DNA from: DATFNI01 sp963787205
Lineage (GTDB): Bacteria; Bacteroidota; Rhodothermia; Balneolales; DATFMH01
DNA: 64,000 bases
Reading direction: 5' to 3'
Assembly: GCA_963787205.1 (NCBI GenBank)
Contig: CAWBCD010000003.1
Coordinates: forward strand, 496,001-560,000
Part shown: positions 17,046 through 24,457 of the stretch, piece by piece
How the letters are laid out: the number at the start of each line of letters is the position of its first letter
How positions within the stretch are numbered: position 1 is the first letter of the stretch
Program-made: the position numbers and the translations under genes
The notes under the pieces: generated by a model
The model's database searches: none
What the model saw: only the letters and a program-made list of their open reading frames with translations
Told to the model about the DNA's origin: nothing

Positions 17046-19397
17046 TCATTCCGTTCGAAGCGACTTCGCCGGGTTCGTTATGGCTGCCCGTACCGATTGC
17101 CAGCTTACTGTAGCTATTGTTATAATCGCTGTTACGATTCCGGCAATGATGAATATGCCGGCTCCGATGTTTGCATGATAAGCGTAGTTATCCAGCCAGA
17201 GATGCATGGCATACCACGCAAGCGGCATAGCAACCAGGAAACCGATTCCGACCAGTTTCATGTATTCTCTTGAAACCAGGTACGCGATGCCGGACACTGA
17301 CGCACCGAGAACTTTACGTATCCCGAACTCTTTCGATCGTTGTTCGGTCATAAATACGGTCAGACCAAACAGCCCCAGACAGGAGATCAGGATGGCCAGC
17401 AGGGAGAAATATCCGGCCAGTTTTACAGTGGTCGTTTCATTCTGGTACAAATGATTGTATAAAGCTTCAACAAAATGATATTCAAATGGATAGGCCGGGC
17501 TTAACTGTTTGGCTATCCGTCTCATTCCCACGATTGCTGCCTGGGTCTCTCCTTTTCGGGTTCGAACCAGGGCATATCCTGAGTTTTGCGGACTCAGCAT
17601 CAGTATCATCGGTTTGATCTTTTCATGGAGGGATGCAAAGTGATAATTCTGAAAGACACCGATGATACGCCCCTTCCCCATCCAGAAATCAATCTTCTTT
17701 CCAACAGGATTTTTCATTCCCATCAGGTCAACTGCCGCCTGGTTGATCATGTAGGCCGTGGTGTCTGAGGCATAGTCGGGCGAAAAGCTGCGGCCTGATA
17801 CCAATGGAATCTGCATCGTTTTCAGGAAATCGTAACCAACCTGCAGCGGACAGACACTCACAGACTGATTCTTGGGTTTACCGGGCCAGTCCAGGTCACC
17901 CGATGAGGACTGGTTATTGATTGGATTGCCGCTAGTAAAAGACACATTTTGAATACCGGCTTGCTGCAAGAGGCTTTGCTTAAGTACGTCCATCCTGGAA
18001 TTCATGTTGCCCTGCATCGGCATCATGATGAGTTGCTCTTTATTGTATCCCAGGTTCTTATGCTCGACATATTGAATCTGTTTATAGATGACAATCGTCG
18101 CAATAATCAGGAATATGGAGATGATGAACTGAAAGGTCACCAGTCCTTTTCTGATTAATACACTACCCTTCTTTTTTTCGATACCTCCCTTCAGTGTTGC
18201 AACCGGTTTGAGGGATGAAAGGAAAAATGCCGGATAGCCGCCCGCCAATAAACCGGTAACTACGGTGACTATTACTACGGAAAGGATAAATAAAGGATGG
18301 TCAAAATGTGACGGGATCTGTTGCTGGGTTATATGATTGAATACGGGGAGCAGCAGCTTCACAAGGAATAATGCAATGATGGTAGAAAACAGGGTCATGA
18401 GTGCAGCTTCGCCGAGGAACTGTAATGCGAGTATGCCCCGGCCAGCCCCATTTACTTTTTTTATCACTACCTCCTTCGCCCGGTGAACCGCTCTTGCAGT
18501 AGACAGGTTCATGAAATTGATGCAGGCAATGACCAGTATAAATAGGGCTAATGCGGCGAAAAGATATATGGCATTGATACGACCACCCTCAGGCTTTCCA
18601 TTCCTGAACGCAGCGTATAGATGCATATCAGTGACGGATTCCAGGTACAATTTTGTACCCTTTTCGGACGGGTCATGTTTCGGGACAAGATTCAGTATCT
18701 CTTTTTCGACCCGGCTCTTATCGGCATGTGTATCCAGTTGAACATAGGTGGTGATCGTAAGGACACCCCAATGTTTCTTCATCCACGGCCGGCTTTTTTC
18801 AAATTGTGACTCAGGTAATAAAAAGCTGAACTGAAATGATGAAATGGATGGAATACTTTTTAACACGCCGGTCACCCGGTACTCCTGGTGATTGGATATT
18901 TTGACGGTCTTTCCGATTGGATCTTCATTCCCAAAATATCTTTTTGCGAGTTCCTCAGTAATGACAATATCGTTCGGATCCTGAAGTGCTTTTTCAGGAT
19001 TACCCTTCACAAGCGGATAGGTGAACATATTCAGGAAATCAGGTCCAGCATACATTCCCCGTTCTTTCCGATGATTCTGACCAACCGCAAACAAGAGCGG
19101 CATGCCCCAGGTGGTCTTGGTGACGTACTTTATGCCAGGGATGTCATTTCTAAGCACATCGGCAAGCGGTGCAGCACTCTCCGGAAAAGATTCGGTATTG
19201 TACGTCGACTGGGTCATCACCCGGTACAGGTGATCCTTATTCTTATTGAACTGATCGAAGCTGAGTTCCTGCCAGATCCACAGCATGATCAAGATCGCCG
19301 TCGTCAGTCCCACAGCCAGCCCGACAATATTGATAAAACTGTAGAGTTTGTGTCTCTTCAGGTTCCGGAGTGCTATTTTTAAGTAATTGTGGAGCAA
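17046..19397 (-). CDS. FtsX/MacB-family ABC permease (permease 1), intact
   Basis: An intact 783-residue permease directly after the ATPase in transcription order (81-bp gap). It has the duplicated MacB-like layout: TM1 (NIVGLAVGLTTAILIMLWIW), first periplasmic domain, three TMs (LFAALALFILVIACINFMNL), a mid TM (GLVTFQFIISIFLIIATIVI), second periplasmic domain and the C-terminal FtsX block (EQRSKEFGIRKVLGASVSGI). It probably pairs with the ATPase at 19479-20168. The start is TTG. The C-terminal RTE tail and the N-terminus are shared with permease 2. Confidence 0.95.
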   Translation of the reverse strand: MLHNYLKIALRNLKRHKLYSFINIVGLAVGLTTAILIMLWIWQELSFDQFNKNKDHLYRVMTQSTYNTESFPESAAPLADVLRNDIPGIKYVTKTTWGMPLLFAVGQNHRKERGMYAGPDFLNMFTYPLVKGNPEKALQDPNDIVITEELAKRYFGNEDPIGKTVKISNHQEYRVTGVLKSIPSISSFQFSFLLPESQFEKSRPWMKKHWGVLTITTYVQLDTHADKSRVEKEILNLVPKHDPSEKGTKLYLESVTDMHLYAAFRNGKPEGGRINAIYLFAALALFILVIACINFMNLSTARAVHRAKEVVIKKVNGAGRGILALQFLGEAALMTLFSTIIALFLVKLLLPVFNHITQQQIPSHFDHPLFILSVVIVTVVTGLLAGGYPAFFLSSLKPVATLKGGIEKKKGSVLIRKGLVTFQFIISIFLIIATIVIYKQIQYVEHKNLGYNKEQLIMMPMQGNMNSRMDVLKQSLLQQAGIQNVSFTSGNPINNQSSSGDLDWPGKPKNQSVSVCPLQVGYDFLKTMQIPLVSGRSFSPDYASDTTAYMINQAAVDLMGMKNPVGKKIDFWMGKGRIIGVFQNYHFASLHEKIKPMILMLSPQNSGYALVRTRKGETQAAIVGMRRIAKQLSPAYPFEYHFVEALYNHLYQNETTTVKLAGYFSLLAILISCLGLFGLTVFMTEQRSKEFGIRKVLGASVSGIAYLVSREYMKLVGIGFLVAMPLAWYAMHLWLDNYAYHANIGAGIFIIAGIVTAIITIATVSWQSVRAAITNPAKSLRTE

Positions 19398-19478
19398 TGT
19401 ATTAAAGTGTTAAGGTGCTAAAGTGTTTAAGTAACACTCAGCAGGCTGACCGCTGATAGCTGAATGCTGAAAGCTTTT
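19398..19478. repeat. Modular repeat spacer between permease 1 and its ATPase
   Basis: GTGTTAAG-type octamers (19398-19432) are followed by a heptamer array in the opposite orientation (GCTGATA, GCTGAAT, GCTGAAA; about 19447-19474). Confidence 0.65.
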
Positions 19479-20168
19479 TCACACATGAAATTTCTCGTTG
19501 AAGTTTTCGGTTACGATCTGGCCGTCAAACAGGTTGATGATGCGGTGAGCGTAGTCGGCATCGTAGGGTGAGTGAGTTACCATCACGATGGTCGTTCCCT
19601 GTTCGTTGAGACCGGTTAACAGGTTCAGGACTTCTTCGCTTCGATCGGAATCGAGGTTACCGGTCGGTTCGTCAGCGAGGATGAGTTTAGGGTTGGCTAC
19701 CACGGCGCGGGCTATAGCAACGCGCTGCTGCTGACCGCCAGAGAGTTGCTGCGGGAAGTGGTTGCGTCGGTGCATGATGTCCATGCGTGTGAGCGCCGCT
19801 TCGACTTTCTCTTTTCGCTCAGACTCGGGCACTTTGAGGTAGAGCAACGGCAACTCGACATTTTCGAATACCGTCAGCTCATCAATCAGGTTGAAGCTCT
19901 GGAAGATGAATCCGATGTTCCCTTTTCGCAGTCGGGCCCGTTCCCGCTCCGAAAATTGCGATACTTCTTTTCCCAGGAAATGATATTCGCCCTCGCTCGG
20001 GTTGTCGAGGAGTCCCATGACGTTTAACAGGGTCGATTTCCCGCACCCGGATGGCCCCATTATCGCCACAAACTCTCCCTCTCCAATCTCGAGGTTCACC
20101 TCATTCAGCGCAGTCGTCTCCACCTCGTCGGTGGTGTAAGTTTTTTTTAGGTTTACTGTTTTGATCAT
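19479..20168 (-). CDS. ABC transporter ATPase, LolD/MacB type
   Basis: A 229-residue ATPase with Walker A GPSGCGKST (about residues 38-46), Q-loop FQSFNLIDEL, signature LSGGQQQRVAIARAVV, Walker B LILADEPTGNLDS and switch VTHSP. This is the canonical LolD/MacB form, unlike the more divergent ATPase at 2966-3679. It starts with ATG, in contrast to the TTG starts of the permeases. It follows the fusion-protein gene and a four-helix-bundle gene and precedes three permeases, so it is the motor of the first transcription unit. Confidence 0.95.
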   Translation of the reverse strand: MIKTVNLKKTYTTDEVETTALNEVNLEIGEGEFVAIMGPSGCGKSTLLNVMGLLDNPSEGEYHFLGKEVSQFSERERARLRKGNIGFIFQSFNLIDELTVFENVELPLLYLKVPESERKEKVEAALTRMDIMHRRNHFPQQLSGGQQQRVAIARAVVANPKLILADEPTGNLDSDRSEEVLNLLTGLNEQGTTIVMVTHSPYDADYAHRIINLFDGQIVTENFNEKFHV

Positions 20169-20172
20169 TATG

Positions 20173-20207
20173 ATGTGTTAGGGTGTTAGGGTGTTAGGGT
20201 GTTAAAG
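20173..20207. repeat. GTGTTAGG octamer array
   Basis: Four tandem units (GTGTTAGG x3, then GTGTTAAA) stand just upstream of the ATPase start codon, between it and the four-helix-bundle gene. Confidence 0.8.
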
Positions 20208-20230
20208 TTCGACGATCGTATGCTTGATGT

Positions 20231-20629
20231 TTATGGTTCGTACATCACAATCTCATCTTCCGTTTTGTTTGATTTGAGATGTTTGATAAGTCCCAATGTC
20301 ATGAAGCGGCATGAATCACAAAGATTTTGGAGCTTTTCTATTTCTTCTTTGGGTAGATAATCAAGATCAAGAGCTATATATAAAAGACTTTTTACTTCAG
20401 CTGCTGAGCTCTGTGAATAATTCAGAAACCGTACAAAATCCATCTTATTAAACCTGGCAAATCCTTCAGCGATATTTGTCATAGTCGAAATACTAGCTCT
20501 ATGTATTTGATCACGAAATGCAAAATCATGTGAAATAGAAGTGGTATTTGTGATTCTATACATATTGGAGACCAATTCCCTTGCTTTCTTCCAGCAATCC
20601 AGATCTTCAAATCTTTCTATTTTACTCAT
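20231..20629 (-). CDS. Four-helix-bundle protein (23S rRNA intervening-sequence-protein family)
   Basis: A 132-residue protein (start at the ATG of MSKIERFEDLDCWKKAREL; a GTG one codon earlier is less likely). The pattern FEDLxCWKKAREL...FRDQIHRASISTMTNIAEGFAR...FLNYSQSSAAEVKSLLYIA is the hallmark of the four-helix-bundle family first found inside 23S rRNA intervening sequences. The family has no established biochemical activity. Here it lies inside the export operon between the fusion protein and the ATPase, bounded on both sides by octamer arrays, so it may be an insertion rather than a functional part of the transporter. Confidence 0.85.
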   Translation of the reverse strand: MSKIERFEDLDCWKKARELVSNMYRITNTTSISHDFAFRDQIHRASISTMTNIAEGFARFNKMDFVRFLNYSQSSAAEVKSLLYIALDLDYLPKEEIEKLQNLCDSCRFMTLGLIKHLKSNKTEDEIVMYEP

Positions 20630-20696
20630 CACAAAATCTCGGATTAGTTCATGCTATCATTTGTTAAATGAACCAATATCAAACAACTCCTTACAT

Positions 20697-20749
20697 AACA
20701 CTTTAACACTTTAACACTTTAACACTTTAACACTTTAACACTTTAACAC
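20697..20749. repeat. GTGTTAAA octamer array after the fusion-protein gene
   Basis: Six perfect tandem copies of CTTTAACA (GTTAAAGT... on the other strand) at 20701-20748 run directly into the stop codon of the membrane-fusion gene. Confidence 0.9.
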
Positions 20750-22007
20750 CTATTTCAATACCAGCACCTCATTATCTCCGAAATTATCATAACTCGATGT
20801 TATCACTTTGTCGCCGGGTTTGAGACCGCTGAGCACTTCGAAATAATCAGGGTTTTGCCGGCCGATCTGGATATTCTTCTTACTGTGCATAATTCCCGGA
20901 GGGATCCAGGACATAGACCCAGTTCCCGCCTGTCTTCTGATAAAATCCACCACGGGCTAACAACAGAGCCTTTGAGGATGACCCAAGCGCCAGGCGTATT
21001 TGCAGCGTCTGCCCCGGTTTCAACCCATCCGGTGCCGTTCCCTGAAACGCCATATCCACCTGGAACTGTCCATTGCTAACTGATGGATACACTTTGGTTA
21101 TCTTGAGCCCATATGTGTGATCGTTGAAGTCGAAAGTACCCACGAGTCCGGTATCGATACGCGTCAGGTAGTGTTCGTCGATATTAACGCGGGCCTCATA
21201 ATCGTTGAGCATGTCTACCTGACCCAGACGCTGTCCCTGACTGACGGATTGCCCCACCTCAAGATCCGGTGTTGTCAATTGCCCTTTGATAGGAGACGTT
21301 ACCACCAGGTTGTTCAGGATGTTTTCCACATAATCCAGACTCTTATTGAGCCGAATTTCAGATTGATCCAATTGCTTCAGCCGGTTATGGTGCGAGAGCG
21401 AATCCTGCTGGTAAGCGGCCTGTGCGATTTGCCATTTATCTTTCGACCGTTCATAATTGGCTTTATCATCTACGAAATCTTTGGCGGACAGTGTAATGGC
21501 GCCTTTTGCATGCAACACGCTGTCCCGTTCAAACTGCGACTTTGCCGTTTCGTACGCATACCGGGCATCCACCATGGCGTTGCGCAGGCCAAGACTCGTT
21601 TGCTGAATGGTTATGCGTGTATTCCGGACATTATTGATCTGATCGTACAGGTTGGAAACCTGGAACATCGTCTGCAACTGCATACTTGCGTTGGCAAGCG
21701 TCAGAATGGTATCACCAGGTGCAACCATTGCCCCCGACTCCCGATAGATATGCTTTATAACCCCACCCTCGATAGCGTCAAGATAGACGGTTTGAACGGG
21801 GGTAACTGTCCCATCAACAGGGATAAATTCCTGGAAAGAGCCCTCATGAACGGTTGATATCGTCAGCGTATCTCTATTAACGTTCAATCTGGATGCCGAA
21901 CCGACGGAAAGCAACATATATACCAACGCAATCACGACGATAACGACGCCCGACCAGAAGATCATCCGTTTCGGGGTCCAGAACTTCTTCTCGATTTTTC
22001 GATCCAT
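20750..22007 (-). CDS. Membrane-fusion protein (HlyD/MacA type), one frameshift
   Basis: A periplasmic adaptor of about 418 residues that would bridge MacB-type permeases and an outer-membrane channel. It has one N-terminal TM (RMIFWSGVVIVVIALVYMLL), a barrel-sandwich segment (VDGTVTPVQTVYLDAIEGG), a helical hairpin (residues about 115-220, coiled-coil character), a second half-lipoyl segment (NNLVVTSPIKGQLTTPDLEVG) and a beta-barrel C-terminus (QIGRQNPDYFEVLSGLKPGD). The frame breaks near 20882; deleting one T joins GNYAQ to KKNIQIGRQNP. The ATG of MDRKIEKK is preferred over a GTG two codons upstream. Its promoter is a sigma-54 site about 55 bp before the start. No outer-membrane TolC-like gene is in the window. 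Confidence 0.92.
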
Positions 22008-22061
22008 TCCCACGGATCAATTTCCTTTCATTTATTGAATAAATACATCTATCCGTGGTAG

Positions 22062-22078
22062 TACCAATAATTGTGCCA
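22062..22078 (-). promoter_or_regulatory. Sigma-54 (-24/-12) promoter of the fusion-protein operon
   Basis: On the minus strand TGGCAC-AATTA-TTGGTA matches the sigma-54 consensus with a perfect -24 half and one mismatch in the -12 half. It lies about 55 bp upstream of the fusion-protein start. Confidence 0.75.
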
Positions 22079-22133
22079 GAACGATGAAATCCTCTGGTTA
22101 ATCGAGATATGGGCCTGTTTAGAAGAGTAAACA

Positions 22134-22170
22134 TGTTTGAAAATGAACAGCAAGTGTTCGTTTTCGAACA
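22134..22170 (-). promoter_or_regulatory. Paired upstream activator sites for the NtrC-type regulator
   Basis: TGTTTG-AAAA-TGAACA (22134-22149) and the perfect palindrome TGTTCG-TTTT-CGAACA (22155-22170) have centres 21 bp apart, 56 bp upstream of the -24 element. This is typical placement for a dimeric Fis-type HTH enhancer-binding protein. Confidence 0.75.
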
Positions 22171-22250
22171 ATTCTAAAACAAAAAAGACATGATGATGTG
22201 TAAGGTTTTATTGAAATCCGTATCAATATAATTAACAAATGGATGCTAGC

Positions 22251-22841
22251 ACCTGGCTTCAGCCAGGTGATTATGGAGTTAAAAAAAAATTGAAACCGTT
22301 TAAACGGTTTCCCAATTAACAAGGAATCAAGAGAATGTCAGTTCATGCCTATCATCGCTGTTTCGTACACCTCATATGGTCGACATATAAAAGAAGAAAA
22401 ATACTGCCAGTCGAAGCACGAAAACGAGTATCACGCTTCCTTTACCAATATGCTGAGTCACGAGATGTCTTTATGAAAATCAATTATGTGAATGCCGATC
22501 ATGTTCATACACTCATAGATTTATCACCAGATAAGAGTATTCAAGATATTGTCAAATTATTAAAGGGAAGTTCTTCTCACTGGATCAATAAAAAGAGAAT
22601 AATTGAAGAGAAATTTTCATGGGGCCGGGGATATGGCGCCTTCTCAGTTTCTCAATCCAATGCAAGTATTGTTATTCACTACATTGAAAACCAGGATATC
22701 CATCATCGAAAGAAGAATTTTTCTGATGAGTTTGAATCTTTTCTCAGTGCAAATAATCTGGACATTCGGAGGGAAAAAACCGTTTAAACGGTTTCCCTTG
22801 ATACATCTCGGGTCACCTGGCTCACCTGGCTGAAGCCAGGT
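22251..22841 (+). mobile_element. REP/RAYT unit (Y1 transposase gene with flanking hairpins)
   Basis: An outer pair of hairpins, ACCTGGCT-tc-AGCCAGGT (22251-22268) and ACCTGGCT-ga-AGCCAGGT (22824-22841), lie in inverted orientation with shared flanks (AGCACCTGG... ). An inner pair contain AAACCGTTTAAACGGTTTCCC (20-bp perfect palindrome at 22292-22311; 22777-22794 on the right) in the same orientation. They enclose one Y1 transposase gene whose stop codon falls inside the right inner palindrome. This arrangement resembles REPtrons, where a RAYT transposase recognises imperfect REP hairpins. The right outer hairpin has an extra half copy before it. Confidence 0.75.
22335..22787 (+). CDS. REP-associated / IS200-type Y1 tyrosine transposase
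   Basis: A 150-residue HUH single-strand transposase. The fold's opening HLIWSTYKRR is at about residues 13-22, the HUH pair HVH in NADHVHTLIDL at about 56-58, and the catalytic Tyr in HYIENQDIHH near residue 116. These features match PF01797 (Y1_Tnp). The start ATG has an AAGGAATCAAGAG leader. Such proteins nick and join at hairpins next to their target; here both flanks carry hairpins. It separates the fusion-protein promoter from the regulator gene, and may be an insertion there. Whether it is RAYT or plain IS200-like depends on genome-wide copies of the hairpins. Confidence 0.88.
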   Translation: MSVHAYHRCFVHLIWSTYKRRKILPVEARKRVSRFLYQYAESRDVFMKINYVNADHVHTLIDLSPDKSIQDIVKLLKGSSSHWINKKRIIEEKFSWGRGYGAFSVSQSNASIVIHYIENQDIHHRKKNFSDEFESFLSANNLDIRREKTV

Positions 22842-22964
22842 GCTGAGATTGATTTAAATAACCAGTTCCAATATCCCCCGCCCCTTTATCCCCATTTCTT
22901 TTTTGATTATTTATCATCCTATCTTGAGGTGTTTAGATTAGAACCCAAATTTTGTTTTTGGCTC

Positions 22965-24347
22965 ATGAAAGAGACGATAGGTCGTATTTTGATCGTGGAC
23001 GATGATGAGGATATCCTGCAATCAGCCAGGTTGTTCCTGAAACAGCATGGAGCGCATGTTGATACCGAAAAAGATCCGGTATCTATCCCCGCAATAATCA
23101 AAAACGAGATGTATGATGTCATCCTGTTGGATATGAATTTCAACAAGGATATCAGCAATGGTGAAGACGGCTTTTACTGGATGAGGAAAATCCTGGAAAT
23201 CGATCCATCCGCCGTTGTCATCTTCATTACGGCGTATGGGGATGTCGGTCAGGCAGTACGTGCCATCAAAGAGGGTGCTACGGATTTTGTGTTAAAACCC
23301 TGGCAAAACGAGAAACTGCTGGCTACCATATCCTCTGCCCTTAAGCTACGGGCGTCCCGTAATGAAGCGGATAACCTTCGATCACGCCAGAAACAACTCA
23401 GCGCCGACATGGACCAGGGCTTCCAGGAGATCATAGGCCGCAGCCTCGCTATGCAAAATGTGTTCGATACGATCAATAAAGTGGCTGCTACCGATGCCAA
23501 TGTTCTTATCCTTGGAGAAAACGGCACGGGCAAGGAACTGGTGGCACGTGCTCTTCACAGGCGATCCAAAAGATCCGATGAGGTGTTTATCAGCGTGGAT
23601 ATGGGAGCCTTAACCGAGACCTTGTTCGAGAGCGAACTGTTTGGTCATGTTAAAGGAGCCTTCACAGATGCTCACGCCGATCGTCCCGGCCGTTTTGAAA
23701 TAGCCTCAGGAGGAACACTCTTTCTGGATGAAATTGGGAACCTTTCCATGCCCATGCAATCCAAACTGCTCACTGTCCTCCAGCAGCGGCAGGTGACGAG
23801 GGTTGGTTCCAATAAAACACATCCCATTGATATTCGATTGATTTGCGCCACCAATCAAAATATTCACCAGATGGTGCAGGATCAGGATTTTCGTCAGGAC
23901 CTGCTCTACCGGATCAACACCATTGAGATCCATCTTCCACCACTTCGCGATCGCCGGGGTGATATTTCGCTGTTGCTCAACCACTTCCTGGAGAAATACG
24001 CCCAGCGTTACAACAAAGATGTCCATTCCATTGGTGAACCGGCCCTGAATAAGCTGATAAACTACAGCTGGCCGGGGAACGTGCGTGAACTTATTCATTC
24101 GGTGGAACGAGCAGTAATTATGACTGAAGATGACATCCTGCAACCCCAGGACTTCTTTTTCAGCTCAAATACTGATAAACAATCCAATGAATCACTGGTT
24201 ATGGACGATCTCAACCTGGATGAAATTGAAAAACTTGCGATTCGCAGGGCCTTAAAAAAACATCACGGTAATATCTCTCATGCTGCAGATGAACTCGGTA
24301 TAACCCGGGCGGCACTCTACCGGCGAATGGAAAAGTATGGCTTGTAA
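22965..24347 (+). CDS. NtrC-family sigma-54-dependent response regulator
   Basis: A 460-residue activator (start at MKETIGRILIVDDDED; an upstream ATG at 22929 would add twelve unlikely residues). Receiver domain residues 1-125 with acidic pocket DDD 12-14 and phospho-acceptor Asp56. AAA+ domain with Walker A GENGTGKE (Lys190), Walker B TLFLDEIG (251-258), and R-finger region downstream. The sigma-54 contact loop reads GAFTDA (231-236) instead of GAFTGA. C-terminal Fis-type helix-turn-helix (HHGNISHAADELGITRAALYRR). It is followed by its probable kinase and divergent from the fusion-protein operon, whose two sigma-54 promoters with paired palindromes are its likely targets. Confidence 0.95.
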   Translation: MKETIGRILIVDDDEDILQSARLFLKQHGAHVDTEKDPVSIPAIIKNEMYDVILLDMNFNKDISNGEDGFYWMRKILEIDPSAVVIFITAYGDVGQAVRAIKEGATDFVLKPWQNEKLLATISSALKLRASRNEADNLRSRQKQLSADMDQGFQEIIGRSLAMQNVFDTINKVAATDANVLILGENGTGKELVARALHRRSKRSDEVFISVDMGALTETLFESELFGHVKGAFTDAHADRPGRFEIASGGTLFLDEIGNLSMPMQSKLLTVLQQRQVTRVGSNKTHPIDIRLICATNQNIHQMVQDQDFRQDLLYRINTIEIHLPPLRDRRGDISLLLNHFLEKYAQRYNKDVHSIGEPALNKLINYSWPGNVRELIHSVERAVIMTEDDILQPQDFFFSSNTDKQSNESLVMDDLNLDEIEKLAIRRALKKHHGNISHAADELGITRAALYRRMEKYGL

Positions 24348-24457
24348 TCGAAAAATGCCTAAAGTGCTTCGAGTGCCGGGAGTACTTTAGTTGTGGCAAT
24401 AGTAACAGATATCAACTCTAAGTACTCCTAACTCCAAGTACTCAAAACTTTCTCACC

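Noticed and set aside
22335..22787. Complete IS200 insertion sequence with a TnpB partner
   Set aside because: Only the Y1 gene is present and the ends are paired hairpins, so a REP/RAYT-type unit fits better; no TnpB/IscB-like frame and no omega-RNA-like region was seen beside it.
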